Shown piece after piece: positions 5,627 to 13,216 of a stretch of 16,503 bases of DNA. Below the pieces are notes generated by a model. The model worked only from the letters and a program-made list of their open reading frames with translations. It was not told the DNA's origin and did not search any database. A program made the translations under genes and the position numbers. The stretch is taken from assembly GCA_024695545.1 (NCBI GenBank), contig JAILHZ010000039.1:1-16503 (forward strand). The letters run 5' to 3'. Position 1 is the stretch's first letter. Each line of letters begins with the position of its first letter. Source of the stretch: Clostridiales bacterium (GTDB lineage: Bacteria > Bacillota_A > Clostridia > Saccharofermentanales > Saccharofermentanaceae).

Positions 5627-8032
5627 CTATGTTCCTTTACCATACTGCTCTTTCATGTATGTATTGACACGATTCTGAATGATCTGACACACATCTTCCA
5701 CACTCTTCTGGCCTTTGAAATACGCCATTCCTTCTTCCAGGATGATCTCTTTGATGCGATAATTCGACATTCTCGAGATGTATGCCTTTTCGAGCATCTC
5801 CATGAACGAACTCTTTTCCATATCTGTCAGGTCCGCCTCTTCGCAGATATCCGCTGCAGCTTCACGATAAAGCGGAATGGAATAGAAATCTTTCGCGCAT
5901 TGGATCTGCTGCTCTTTCTCAAACAAGAAACGGATGAAATCCCAGCACTCCTTCGGGAACTTCGTATTCTTCGATATTCCTAAGGTAAAATCCGAGCCTA
6001 CGGAGTATCCGCCTTCCATACCATATACGCCGGCATTTCCATTTAGCATTTTCAAATAATCGGCATACATCTCGGGCGCAGAAATGGTTGCAGGAATAAG
6101 GGCAACTAAACCTGCCTGCAGCTGTTCTTCCGGCGGCGAATAATCGTCAGGTGCCATATGCCCGGTCTCAGAATGTATCTCTACACCGGGTGGATTGGGA
6201 TCTGCACCAAGTGCAGATGCCACTTTAAGAATAGAGTGAAAACCTTCATTTGTTACATTCATGGTCATGCTGTTTGCATCCAGAAATTGCGAGAAACTTC
6301 CCGGGAGAAGGAGATCCAACATTTTCTCATAAGAATAAACAGGAAACAATCGGGTCGTTCCTTCTATCCTTCCCTGCATTTCGAGAAGTTCAGAAAGGGA
6401 AAGGATCCTCGATTCACCAAGGAGCCTTTGATCCCCCACGAAGCCGTAAACATCCATGCAGACCGGTATGTGATAGAGTTTCCCTCCGATTTCGAAACTT
6501 CGGAAAGCACTGTCATAGTACCTGCTTCGATCCAATCCGCCATCGCCGTCTATAAAACTGTTCAAATCCAGAAGAACCGCATCCGAAGAAAACTGTGGCA
6601 ATGCAGAGAAATTTGCCAAGATGTCCGGTCCCTCGCCGGAAAGCATATTTAGGTATATCTGATCCTCTACTCCTGATATAACTTTATCATATGCACCGTA
6701 CCCTGCTATGTCCTGACTGTAATCATGAACATCAATACGGATCTTATGCTCAGTCATTCGGTTATATTCGAGCACATATTCCAGAAGACGTTCATCGTTT
6801 ATGTTCCGGTTTCCAAGCTCAACAGTCGTTCGTCCTGCATAGGGATTATTATCAGCCTTCCGGATCGTGACCAACTGCACCTGCATCGCACCATACCGTT
6901 CTTTCCCGTCCTGTTCAAAACGATTTCGGATCAGTTGGATGTACTCCCCGGTCAAACGGGCGTTCGTTCCGATCACACCATAGCGGTTCATATCCACATC
7001 GTTCCAGTCTATATAGATGGAACTCTGCTCGTTTCCGCTCATATCCACTTTACGGATTCCATTTCCATCCAGATAGAAAAGGCTGTCCGTCTGAATCTTC
7101 TCTCCGCCAAGAATAGTTTTATCAGCTTCATTACCGGTTGTAAGTAAAGGCTGGATCAAGCCTTCACGAGCTGTATGCTCTATACGGATCGTCTTCCCGC
7201 TCATTTTTCCATTATCGATATCGACCTTCTCCAAATAGAAATAAGTCAGAGCTGGATCATCCTCATCATAATGACGACAAACCACCCAGACATCTTCTCC
7301 GAGCACATATAAAAAACCGTGAAACTCATTGTCCACGATACGAGCAACTTCTTTCCCATCCTGTCCGAAAAGAATGATTCCATCGTAATCGTACCATCCG
7401 ATCCATCGCCCATCCGGCAATCCCCTCATCCCATAAAAGTAGTCATAATCGTCTTTGCCAACCAGTTCAACAAGATTCTTCTGACTGCCGTCTCTTTGCA
7501 CCTCACAAATGAACGTATGAACCTTTCGGGCTTCCTCATCGTAGGGGCGTGATAACATCAATAGTTCACCATTCGGGCCAACAAAAAAGTCGCTTCGATT
7601 TGCGCTATCATCCGTTTGCCGGAATAAGATGTGCCCTTCATGGTCAAATCCGACATATCCGTTTTCGTGATAGCTATTGTATTCTGCCTGTATTTTCTCA
7701 GCTTCTTCCACTGTATAATTCTCTGGGTGCTGATCTTTATCCAGTGTACGTGCATTGAGCTCCTGCGGGACTTCATATGAAATGCTATAATCAAACACCA
7801 CCATATCCGAAGAGATCAAGCCGGAATCCAGTTGAACATGGACCAGTTCTTTTGACTCATCAAGCGGGATCTTCATATCGACAAGTTCCGCCGTATAGAA
7901 AGGATCGTTCTCAGTAATTACCCTCCCGGAGATCCGATTCTTATGCTGCTGCGTCTTTTTACATCCGGCAACTCCCAGAAGTAGCGAAACCGCCATAATC
8001 ATAGATAGTGTCTTAAGCTGTATTCTCTTCAT
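5627..8032 (-). CDS. Propeller-like/solute-binding hybrid lipoprotein (paralog B)
   Basis: 801 residues from this ATG. The lipobox is LGVAGC, followed by Lys-rich residues and an ENDPFYT motif matching paralogs A and C. The N-terminal half has repeated turn motifs typical of propeller blades (DHEGH, QRDGS, GQDGK, DIDNG, DMSGN). The joint NPYAGR (about residue 396) leads into the solute-binding domain with SGEGPDIL, LLDLNSFIDGDGGLDRSRYY, FIRFLFEKEQQ and a C-terminal VEDVCQIIQNR. The ATG at 8032 has GAAAGGAAG at good spacing; a GTG at 8041 would add three residues. It starts 15 bases after the stop of paralog C, whose stop overlaps this ribosome binding site, so the two are cotranscribed and coupled. 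It is the last gene of the blaI-led operon. No transport genes follow. Confidence 0.85.
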   Translation of the reverse strand: MKRIQLKTLSMIMAVSLLLGVAGCKKTQQHKNRISGRVITENDPFYTAELVDMKIPLDESKELVHVQLDSGLISSDMVVFDYSISYEVPQELNARTLDKDQHPENYTVEEAEKIQAEYNSYHENGYVGFDHEGHILFRQTDDSANRSDFFVGPNGELLMLSRPYDEEARKVHTFICEVQRDGSQKNLVELVGKDDYDYFYGMRGLPDGRWIGWYDYDGIILFGQDGKEVARIVDNEFHGFLYVLGEDVWVVCRHYDEDDPALTYFYLEKVDIDNGKMSGKTIRIEHTAREGLIQPLLTTGNEADKTILGGEKIQTDSLFYLDGNGIRKVDMSGNEQSSIYIDWNDVDMNRYGVIGTNARLTGEYIQLIRNRFEQDGKERYGAMQVQLVTIRKADNNPYAGRTTVELGNRNINDERLLEYVLEYNRMTEHKIRIDVHDYSQDIAGYGAYDKVISGVEDQIYLNMLSGEGPDILANFSALPQFSSDAVLLDLNSFIDGDGGLDRSRYYDSAFRSFEIGGKLYHIPVCMDVYGFVGDQRLLGESRILSLSELLEMQGRIEGTTRLFPVYSYEKMLDLLLPGSFSQFLDANSMTMNVTNEGFHSILKVASALGADPNPPGVEIHSETGHMAPDDYSPPEEQLQAGLVALIPATISAPEMYADYLKMLNGNAGVYGMEGGYSVGSDFTLGISKNTKFPKECWDFIRFLFEKEQQIQCAKDFYSIPLYREAAADICEEADLTDMEKSSFMEMLEKAYISRMSNYRIKEIILEEGMAYFKGQKSVEDVCQIIQNRVNTYMKEQYGKGT

Positions 8033-8047
8033 GAAAAGCACTTCCTT

Positions 8048-10447
8048 TCATCGTTCCGAAACGATCGTCTTTGTCCGATTCTGAATATTCCTGCAAACCT
8101 CATCCACACTTCTCTGATCGGCAAAATACCCCTGTGCCTCTTCCCATATGATGGAAAATACATCCGGATCGGAGGCATTCACAACATGAATGCTTTCCAC
8201 GATTCGTTCAAGCTCAGCAGTCATCTCTTCTGTGATTTCAACCGGGGCTTCATCTCTTGGATTTTGAGGATCAGAAGCAGAAGCCCTGACAATTTCTTGA
8301 CTTGTTTCCCGGATCTTCTGATTCAGCTCTGTCATGGCTTTCCGGGAGACAGGCATACTCCGGTCATCTACCTTCCCTGCCACCACCATACAAGTTTGCT
8401 GTTCCTCTGAAATCACAAAGCGAAGAAAATTCCATGCCTCTTTTTGATTCTCGGAGAAGCTGGAGATTCCCATAGACAGACGGATCTTCGCGCACATCGA
8501 GCCATGGTCACTATTGGGGGTACCACAGAACACAGTCTTGTCTCCCAGATCACTTTTGACCCTGGCATAGGTGGAAAGATTGGTGAACCCGGCCTGCACA
8601 AACGCTAACATTCCTTCCCGAAACATCGCGGATGCATCCGGCCGGGACTCGTCTATCTCCTCATATTCACTCGCCAGTTGTTCATGTGTCTTCTTGGAAC
8701 CATATGTTTTTATTATTTCCAGAAGCCTCTCGAAAGCAGGATCGTCAAAATGCACCTGCTTATTTCCATAATCTACAAATTCCGTATAATCCAGATAGGA
8801 AAGCATATCTTTGTACGGCATTTCCGGGAGCACTGTAACATCATCCGGCAGTGCTTTTGCCGTATCCAAAAACTCCTGATAGGAATAGGAATCTTTCTCT
8901 CCAAGCACATCTTTATTACCTACAAATCCGGACACCGTGAATGTGACCGGCAGCTGATACAGTTCTCCTCCTACCTCACTTGCGCGGAAAAGATTATCGA
9001 AATATAGACTCCGGTCAAGGCCGGTTCCATCGGCAGCATCGATCAAGGGGTTAAGATCGACCAATACTTCATCGTTATTCAATCTGGAGATCCATGAGAA
9101 TCCCATTAGTATATCCGGCCCATTACCGGACAACAGCTCCAGAGACACTTTATCGGAAAGAGCTTTCTCCGGATTTTCTCTTCCCGAGCCTTCATCTGCA
9201 TCGCTCAGTGAATAGTAGATCATCTCGATACGGCATAGCGAGTTTTCATCCAGATTATAGCGGATCACAGTTTCTCCGATTTCCGAAGCTGTCTCCTCCG
9301 TGTCAAAAGCACCGACCCGTACGATCTTCTTCCCTGCATGGGGATTCTTCTCTGCCCGAACTGCACGAAGCAGTTTCAGTTGCGGAATCGTCCTATTCTC
9401 TCCCTTCGACCCGGATTCGTACGTCTCCTGAACCGACAGGAAATACACTTCGTTCTCCGATTTGATATATGCTTTCCCGACACCTGCATGATTATAATCT
9501 GAGAAATTCCAGTTAAAGACTTCCTGATTCTTCGAAGAATCGAATAGATTGAGTTTTGTTATTCCGTTCACATCTGAAGAATAACTTCCATCCTGCCCAC
9601 GAGTGATCCCGGAAGTATCGGAAATGCGATGCTTCTCTCCCACAAACTCACCCGTTTGGGTAGTAATCTCCTGTATATAACTATAGTTTTGATCCCAGTC
9701 TTCCGGATCATAGTGATTTCCTACACCATAATACTTCTCATCCTGAAGAAGAATCTGTCCTACAAATTCATCGTTTGCTGCTGAGCCGATCAGAGAACCG
9801 TCCGACGAAACCAGATATAGCTCCCCGAAATCAGAAATCATCAGATTTCCGTTTCTTAAGGAAAGAACATCACTCTCTTCATTCACCTCCACTGGAAGCT
9901 CCATCGTTTTCACCAAACTTCCGTCGTCATTTACTTTCTGAAGAATTGTCTCTCCTTCCTGAATTTTGTTAGTAACAGCAAATCTTTCGCCGCCGGAGTT
10001 TTCAATTATCTTAATGACGCGATTCTCCGCGTTATCATACTCCGCCAGATCCATGATCACATTTCCATCCAGATCAAACATCTTTTTTCCATGTTTATAG
10101 TTTTCCTCATACCACTTAAGGTATTCCTCCTCCTGCCCGTTCATCAGTTTTTTCTGCATTTCATCCTGCTCTTCCTGAGAGGTCAGATAACGGATATCGT
10201 AAGTAATCACTACACTGTTTCCTACAAAGCTGCTTTCCCCGATGAAAACACCTTCCACTTCCTTATCCTTGTCAATAGGAATCGGGAGATCTATCTCTGA
10301 AATGGTAAAATACGGGTCCGACTCCGAAACGACAGTTTTTCTGCCTGTTTCACCGGTCCCGGTCTTTTTCTTACAGGCCGTTACAGGCAACAGAAGTGAT
10401 GCAATCAGGGATAGTGCCAGTATTTTCGCAGTGGTCATTTTCTTCAC
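8048..10447 (-). CDS. Propeller-like/solute-binding hybrid lipoprotein (paralog C)
   Basis: 799 residues. The signal peptide ends in LPVTAC (Cys25) followed by KKKTGTGETG. An ESDPYFT motif (42-48) precedes the propeller-like half, whose turn motifs include DLDGN, NDDGS, SSDGS and TTQTG. NPHAGK (368-373) is nearly identical to paralog A and opens the solute-binding domain with SGNGPDIL, LVDLNPLIDAADGTGLDRSL and FLRFVISEEQQ, ending in IQNR. The GTG at 10447 is chosen over the ATG at 10438 because AGGAGG (10460-10455) is 7 bases upstream of it. It lies 74 bases after the BlaR1-like gene on the same strand; the gap carries a BlaI-like operator, so expression may follow blaI-blaR1 and also be tuned separately. 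Shared motifs make it closest to A and B, more distant from D. Confidence 0.85.
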   Translation of the reverse strand: MKKMTTAKILALSLIASLLLPVTACKKKTGTGETGRKTVVSESDPYFTISEIDLPIPIDKDKEVEGVFIGESSFVGNSVVITYDIRYLTSQEEQDEMQKKLMNGQEEEYLKWYEENYKHGKKMFDLDGNVIMDLAEYDNAENRVIKIIENSGGERFAVTNKIQEGETILQKVNDDGSLVKTMELPVEVNEESDVLSLRNGNLMISDFGELYLVSSDGSLIGSAANDEFVGQILLQDEKYYGVGNHYDPEDWDQNYSYIQEITTQTGEFVGEKHRISDTSGITRGQDGSYSSDVNGITKLNLFDSSKNQEVFNWNFSDYNHAGVGKAYIKSENEVYFLSVQETYESGSKGENRTIPQLKLLRAVRAEKNPHAGKKIVRVGAFDTEETASEIGETVIRYNLDENSLCRIEMIYYSLSDADEGSGRENPEKALSDKVSLELLSGNGPDILMGFSWISRLNNDEVLVDLNPLIDAADGTGLDRSLYFDNLFRASEVGGELYQLPVTFTVSGFVGNKDVLGEKDSYSYQEFLDTAKALPDDVTVLPEMPYKDMLSYLDYTEFVDYGNKQVHFDDPAFERLLEIIKTYGSKKTHEQLASEYEEIDESRPDASAMFREGMLAFVQAGFTNLSTYARVKSDLGDKTVFCGTPNSDHGSMCAKIRLSMGISSFSENQKEAWNFLRFVISEEQQTCMVVAGKVDDRSMPVSRKAMTELNQKIRETSQEIVRASASDPQNPRDEAPVEITEEMTAELERIVESIHVVNASDPDVFSIIWEEAQGYFADQRSVDEVCRNIQNRTKTIVSER

Positions 10448-10487
10448 TTTAAAGCCTCCTACTATTTCGGCTAATGGTCACAATTTA

Positions 10488-10501
10488 ACTACACTTGTCG
10501 T
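10488..10501. promoter_or_regulatory. Candidate second BlaI-type operator, before paralog C
   Basis: ACTACA-CT-TGTCGT matches the BlaI/MecI dyad TACA-N2-TGTA in seven of eight core bases. Its ACTACA half and following TGT match the operator at the blaI promoter read on the minus strand. It lies 41-54 bases upstream of the paralog C start. A weak promoter (TTGCTT 10513-10508, TTAAAT 10488-10483) would overlap it. Confidence 0.45.
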
Positions 10502-10521
10502 TTATTTAAGCAAAAAATATA

Positions 10522-11775
10522 TTAAAAGATAGCCGTTGCCGTTGTTTCCTCTACTTCATCAAGCTCGGTGTTTTCCACCCAGCCTTCATCGTCGACATAC
10601 TCCTGTGAAGACTCGATCGGTTCATTATCATCCGTTTCTGTCCATTCAGTAACCTCTTCATAAGCTGAAGATTCAAAGACTTCTGTTTCCTCTACCCATT
10701 CTGTATCCGGATCAGTCCATTCTGTTGTTTCAACCAGTTCAGCCGATGACTCAGTTACTTCTGTTCTCTTCAGTTTTCTATTTGCTTTCTTGTCAGTATT
10801 GGTTCTACTGCCGGAAAAAGCGAATCCGGATACTACTGTCAACAGGACTGACAGAACCAGAATACCTACGATCATTCTCTTCTTCCCGCTGAGGACCATC
10901 GAGAATCTATGTTTCAGCCCGGTCTTCGGCGAATAGAAGCTTGTCGCAAGAACCGGCCGAAAAGCACTGTTTTGTCTTTGGACCTGATCTGCGAGCGTAT
11001 TCAGGATCGACTGGCAATAGACTTTTCTCATGCTTTCCGGTTCGCGTTCCATGACGGCCATATCGCAATAGTACTCACACTCCTTTTCGATCGATCTTCC
11101 GAAAAGGATCATGAGCGGATTAAACCAGTGGAAAGCGCGGCATACGATCAGCAGTAATTTGATCCACAGATCTCTATGCTGAAAATGCGTGAGTTCGTGC
11201 TTTAGGATCAGCCGGAGCTCGTCATAATCATATTTTCGTTTAGGAAGAAGGATCGTTGGAGAAAGAAGCCCGATCATCATCGGAGAAGAAACTGCTTCCG
11301 TCAATAACAATTTGACTTCGGAAACGCCCATTTCCTCCGCGATGGGCTTAAGAAACGCATCGTATTGCGCATAGGAACGGGAAAGACGCAGGACAGTTCT
11401 TTTCCATCTAAAGAAGCGGATAAACGAGACTGTCAGGAAAGCCGAAACTCCCAGCAGATACACTACGAAAAGAACATAGAATAAGGTGCTGAGCGATGTA
11501 CCGGGATTTGCCACCTCGACAAGATGTGTTCCCGTTCCTACGGAGACCGGTTCGGACGCAGCACTATTAGAAAAATAAATCAATGCTTTTCCAAACGTGA
11601 ATCGTACCGGAATCAGAAAACCAATAAGTACGATCAGCCAGGAGTAATATCGGATCTTGGGCGACTGTCTGTTTTTCAGCACGAAAAGGATCACCATCAG
11701 TAGCATCGCCACTAAAGACATATTCAATGAATTCAGAAGAATCGCCTGAAATATGGATCCCATATATCCCCTCAC
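10522..11775 (-). CDS. BlaR1-like membrane metalloprotease (peptidase M56) with acidic tail
   Basis: Membrane zinc protease of the BlaR1/MecR1 family, 417 residues, expected to inactivate the neighbouring BlaI-type repressor when an outside signal arrives. Membrane segments are at about 8-32, 43-66, 96-120 and 300-320. The family motif SPMMIGLLSPTILLP (164-178) precedes the zinc site HELTH (193-197), with ECEYYCD (232-238) supplying Glu234 and Asp238. After the last segment the usual penicillin-binding sensor domain (about 250 residues) is missing. In its place is a 97-residue extracellular tail rich in Glu, Thr, Ser and Trp, with repeats such as TEWTDPD and TEWTETD. The GTG at 11775 overlaps the blaI stop as GTGA; the ATG at 11763 has AGGGG at short spacing, so either start is possible. 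The signal sensed is unlikely to be a beta-lactam. Confidence 0.88.
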   Translation of the reverse strand: MRGYMGSIFQAILLNSLNMSLVAMLLMVILFVLKNRQSPKIRYYSWLIVLIGFLIPVRFTFGKALIYFSNSAASEPVSVGTGTHLVEVANPGTSLSTLFYVLFVVYLLGVSAFLTVSFIRFFRWKRTVLRLSRSYAQYDAFLKPIAEEMGVSEVKLLLTEAVSSPMMIGLLSPTILLPKRKYDYDELRLILKHELTHFQHRDLWIKLLLIVCRAFHWFNPLMILFGRSIEKECEYYCDMAVMEREPESMRKVYCQSILNTLADQVQRQNSAFRPVLATSFYSPKTGLKHRFSMVLSGKKRMIVGILVLSVLLTVVSGFAFSGSRTNTDKKANRKLKRTEVTESSAELVETTEWTDPDTEWVEETEVFESSAYEEVTEWTETDDNEPIESSQEYVDDEGWVENTELDEVEETTATAIF

Positions 11776-12158
11776 TGCTCATCGAGCCATTTTCTTAAGT
11801 CCGTGATCTCTTCCTTTGATAACTCGCCACCGTCATAGAGTGACTTCACCAGACCGGTTATCCTGGTCCCTCCGAAACGCTGGCGAAGACTCTGGGCTTC
11901 TACCTGAAGATACTCCTCTTCCGTAATTGCCGGAGAATAGTATCTTTCTTTCCCATTCTTCTCTGATCGCAGAAAAGACTTCTTCTCCAATCGGACAAGC
12001 ATGGTCATTACTGTCTGCTGTTTCCAGTCTTTCTCCGGAAGAGTTATTCGCAGTTTTTCCGTAAGGATCGGGGAAGTCACAGGCTCATGACATTGCCAGA
12101 TCGCACGCATGATCTCAAACTCCGCATCCGGAAGCTTTTTGATATCCTTCCCACTCAT
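11772..12158 (-). CDS. BlaI/MecI/CopY-family transcriptional repressor
   Basis: 128 residues, the normal length for the family. The winged-helix domain (about 10-75) begins with LPDAEFEIMRAIW and has the recognition helix KDWKQQTVMTMLVRLEKKSF (44-63) and wing GKERYYSPA. The C-terminal dimer region carries the family pattern SLYDGGELSKEEITDLRKWL. Family members bind TACA-N2-TGTA dyads as dimers and are cleaved by the partner protease to relieve repression. Here the stop overlaps the start of the BlaR1-like gene by four bases. GGGAGAG precedes the ATG. A perfect dyad lies at its own promoter, so it should repress itself and the downstream genes. Family assignment is firm; the inducing signal is unknown. 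Confidence 0.93.
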   Translation of the reverse strand: MSGKDIKKLPDAEFEIMRAIWQCHEPVTSPILTEKLRITLPEKDWKQQTVMTMLVRLEKKSFLRSEKNGKERYYSPAITEEEYLQVEAQSLRQRFGGTRITGLVKSLYDGGELSKEEITDLRKWLDEQ

Positions 12159-12178
12159 AACTTCTCTCCCATTAATAA

Positions 12179-12192
12179 ATTACATTTGTAGT
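12179..12192. promoter_or_regulatory. BlaI-type operator at the blaI promoter
   Basis: ATTACA-TT-TGTAGT contains a perfect TACA-N2-TGTA core (12181-12190) with 5 of 6 pairs in the longer arms. It starts about two bases after the predicted transcription start, 21 bases before the blaI ATG, where bound repressor would block initiation. Confidence 0.8.
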
Positions 12193-12200
12193 TTATCTTT

Positions 12201-12229
12201 ATGGTAGCACCAGGCAAGAAGTCTGTCAA
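12201..12229 (-). promoter_or_regulatory. Promoter of the blaI-blaR1-SBP operon
   Basis: On the minus strand a perfect TTGACA (12229-12224) is followed after exactly 17 bases by TACCAT (12206-12201), which matches TATAAT at four positions. The expected start point is near 12194, next to the BlaI operator. Confidence 0.75.
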
Positions 12230-12285
12230 TTCTGCATTATCGTAAACTGTGGACGCTCAAAATTCACGAAATATGCCAATGTCTT

Positions 12286-12330
12286 TTATTGACGGTAATC
12301 AGCATCGGGAAATAACTCACTGATTTTCAT
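12286..12330 (-). CDS. Candidate 14-residue ORF upstream of blaI
   Basis: The ATG at 12330 has GAGGAG (12344-12339) at 8 bases, as good as any ribosome binding site in the window. The frame encodes MKISELFPDADYRQ and stops with TAA at 12288-12286, 57 bases before the blaI -35 box. It has no signal peptide or known motif. It could be a short peptide, a regulatory leader, or the start of a decayed gene. No canonical promoter is visible upstream, only the ACATTTCG repeats. Confidence 0.4.
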   Translation of the reverse strand: MKISELFPDADYRQ

Positions 12331-12362
12331 AACACTATCTCCTCACACGTTGATAATTCCAG

Positions 12363-12402
12363 ACATTTCGGAACTTTTCTATGACATTTCGACAACATTT
12401 CG
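12363..12402. repeat. Three ACATTTCG repeats on one helix face
   Basis: ACATTTCG (CGAAATGT on the minus strand) occurs at 12363-12370, 12384-12391 and 12395-12402, with steps of 21 and 11 bases, about two and one helical turns. The first is part of AGACATTTCG, also found at 190-199. They lie just upstream of the short ORF in its direction of transcription, as activator sites would. Confidence 0.45.
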
Positions 12403-12500
12403 ATTTGCATTTTGAAAACAATACGGCACGCCAAACCAATATTGGGACAGAGTCCGATTTACAATGTATGTAGCATAGCTGAAAAAGCGCCGTTAATCCT

Positions 12501-13184
12501 CTAAACAGAGAGAAACTGGAGTTGTCCGTCCTTAATCATCGGAATCCCGGTTTCCACAGGTGTTTCATTTTCGAAAACGGAATAGGCATATTTATCGACG
12601 TACAGTTTCCCCTGATCCGCCCTGAGAATGTAGTCATACTTCATCCTGTCTTTTAATACATAACTCTTTTTTTGGATATAATCATAAACAATGATGTGAT
12701 AGTCTACGTTTCCGGAACCAAATGCCACGGTAGAACAGAGTTCCGGCTTCCCATCTCCGGTCAGGTCGCAGAAATACACACTTAGTATCACACTTTCCTT
12801 TAATATCTCTTCGGTTCCCTGATCTGTCGTAGCCGTGATTCTACTTCCGAATTCATACGTATCTGCAAAGGTCGTCCATTGGAAAAGCACGTCCGGAAAT
12901 TCTTCGATACATATCTCTTCTTTCAAACCCCACTCAACGCTTTTCTCTCGGCTAAAGTAATCAAACCATCGGACAGCATGAGCAAGCGAAGCGATCTCCT
13001 CTGGCGTCATTGGCTGATTAGAAGAAGTCTCCGACGAACCTTCTCTTCCGTTCGAATTCACTGTTTCCTCGTCAATTCTTTCAGCGGAGCTTTCGTCCGT
13101 CTTCTTTTTTCCACAGGACGCGCAGGAAATCACAAAGGACAAAGTCAGTCCCGCTGCCAGAAATCGATACCTCATATTTTTCAT
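12501..13184 (-). CDS. Lipoprotein with a stand-alone domain resembling a BlaR1-type sensor
   Basis: 227 residues. The signal peptide ends in VISC, with a second Cys after ASC, then a Ser/Glu-rich linker of about 45 residues. The mature domain contains FPDVLFQWTTF, VILSVYFCDLTGDGKPELCS, AFGSGNVDYHIIVYDY and DRMKYDYIL. The DLTGDGKPEL loop resembles a calcium-binding Dx-x-GDG turn. From memory, this same pattern occurs at the C-terminus of BlaR1-like M56 proteases in Clostridia, so this may be a detached sensor domain; the BlaR1-like protein nearby lacks one. The ATG at 13184 has GGAGG (13197-13193) at 8 bases; a TTG at 13190 is less likely. It lies 32 bases after paralog D and is the last gene of that operon. 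Confidence 0.75.
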   Translation of the reverse strand: MKNMRYRFLAAGLTLSFVISCASCGKKKTDESSAERIDEETVNSNGREGSSETSSNQPMTPEEIASLAHAVRWFDYFSREKSVEWGLKEEICIEEFPDVLFQWTTFADTYEFGSRITATTDQGTEEILKESVILSVYFCDLTGDGKPELCSTVAFGSGNVDYHIIVYDYIQKKSYVLKDRMKYDYILRADQGKLYVDKYAYSVFENETPVETGIPMIKDGQLQFLSV

Positions 13185-13216
13185 GCTCAAATCCTCCAGC
13201 TTTCCACAATATCCTT

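Larger units (their letters stand above)
12159..12500. other. Intergenic region between the two minus-strand operons
   Basis: From right to left it holds no visible terminator after the lipoprotein gene, three ACATTTCG repeats (12363-12402), a 14-codon ORF with a strong ribosome binding site (12286-12330), and then the blaI promoter and operator (12179-12229). No longer gene is supported. Confidence 0.5.

Noticed and set aside
6158..6652. 164-residue plus-strand ORF, with similar ones at 1853-2272, 6725-7147 and 13865-14290
   Set aside because: All are antisense shadows of the large SBP genes, with low-complexity translations and no start signals.
10522..12158. A beta-lactam resistance locus
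   Set aside because: There is no beta-lactamase or penicillin-binding protein gene, and the BlaR1-like protein has no penicillin-binding sensor domain.
12459..12476. Third BlaI operator at TTTACAATGTATGTAG
   Set aside because: TACA and TGTA are five bases apart instead of two, so the dyad geometry is wrong.
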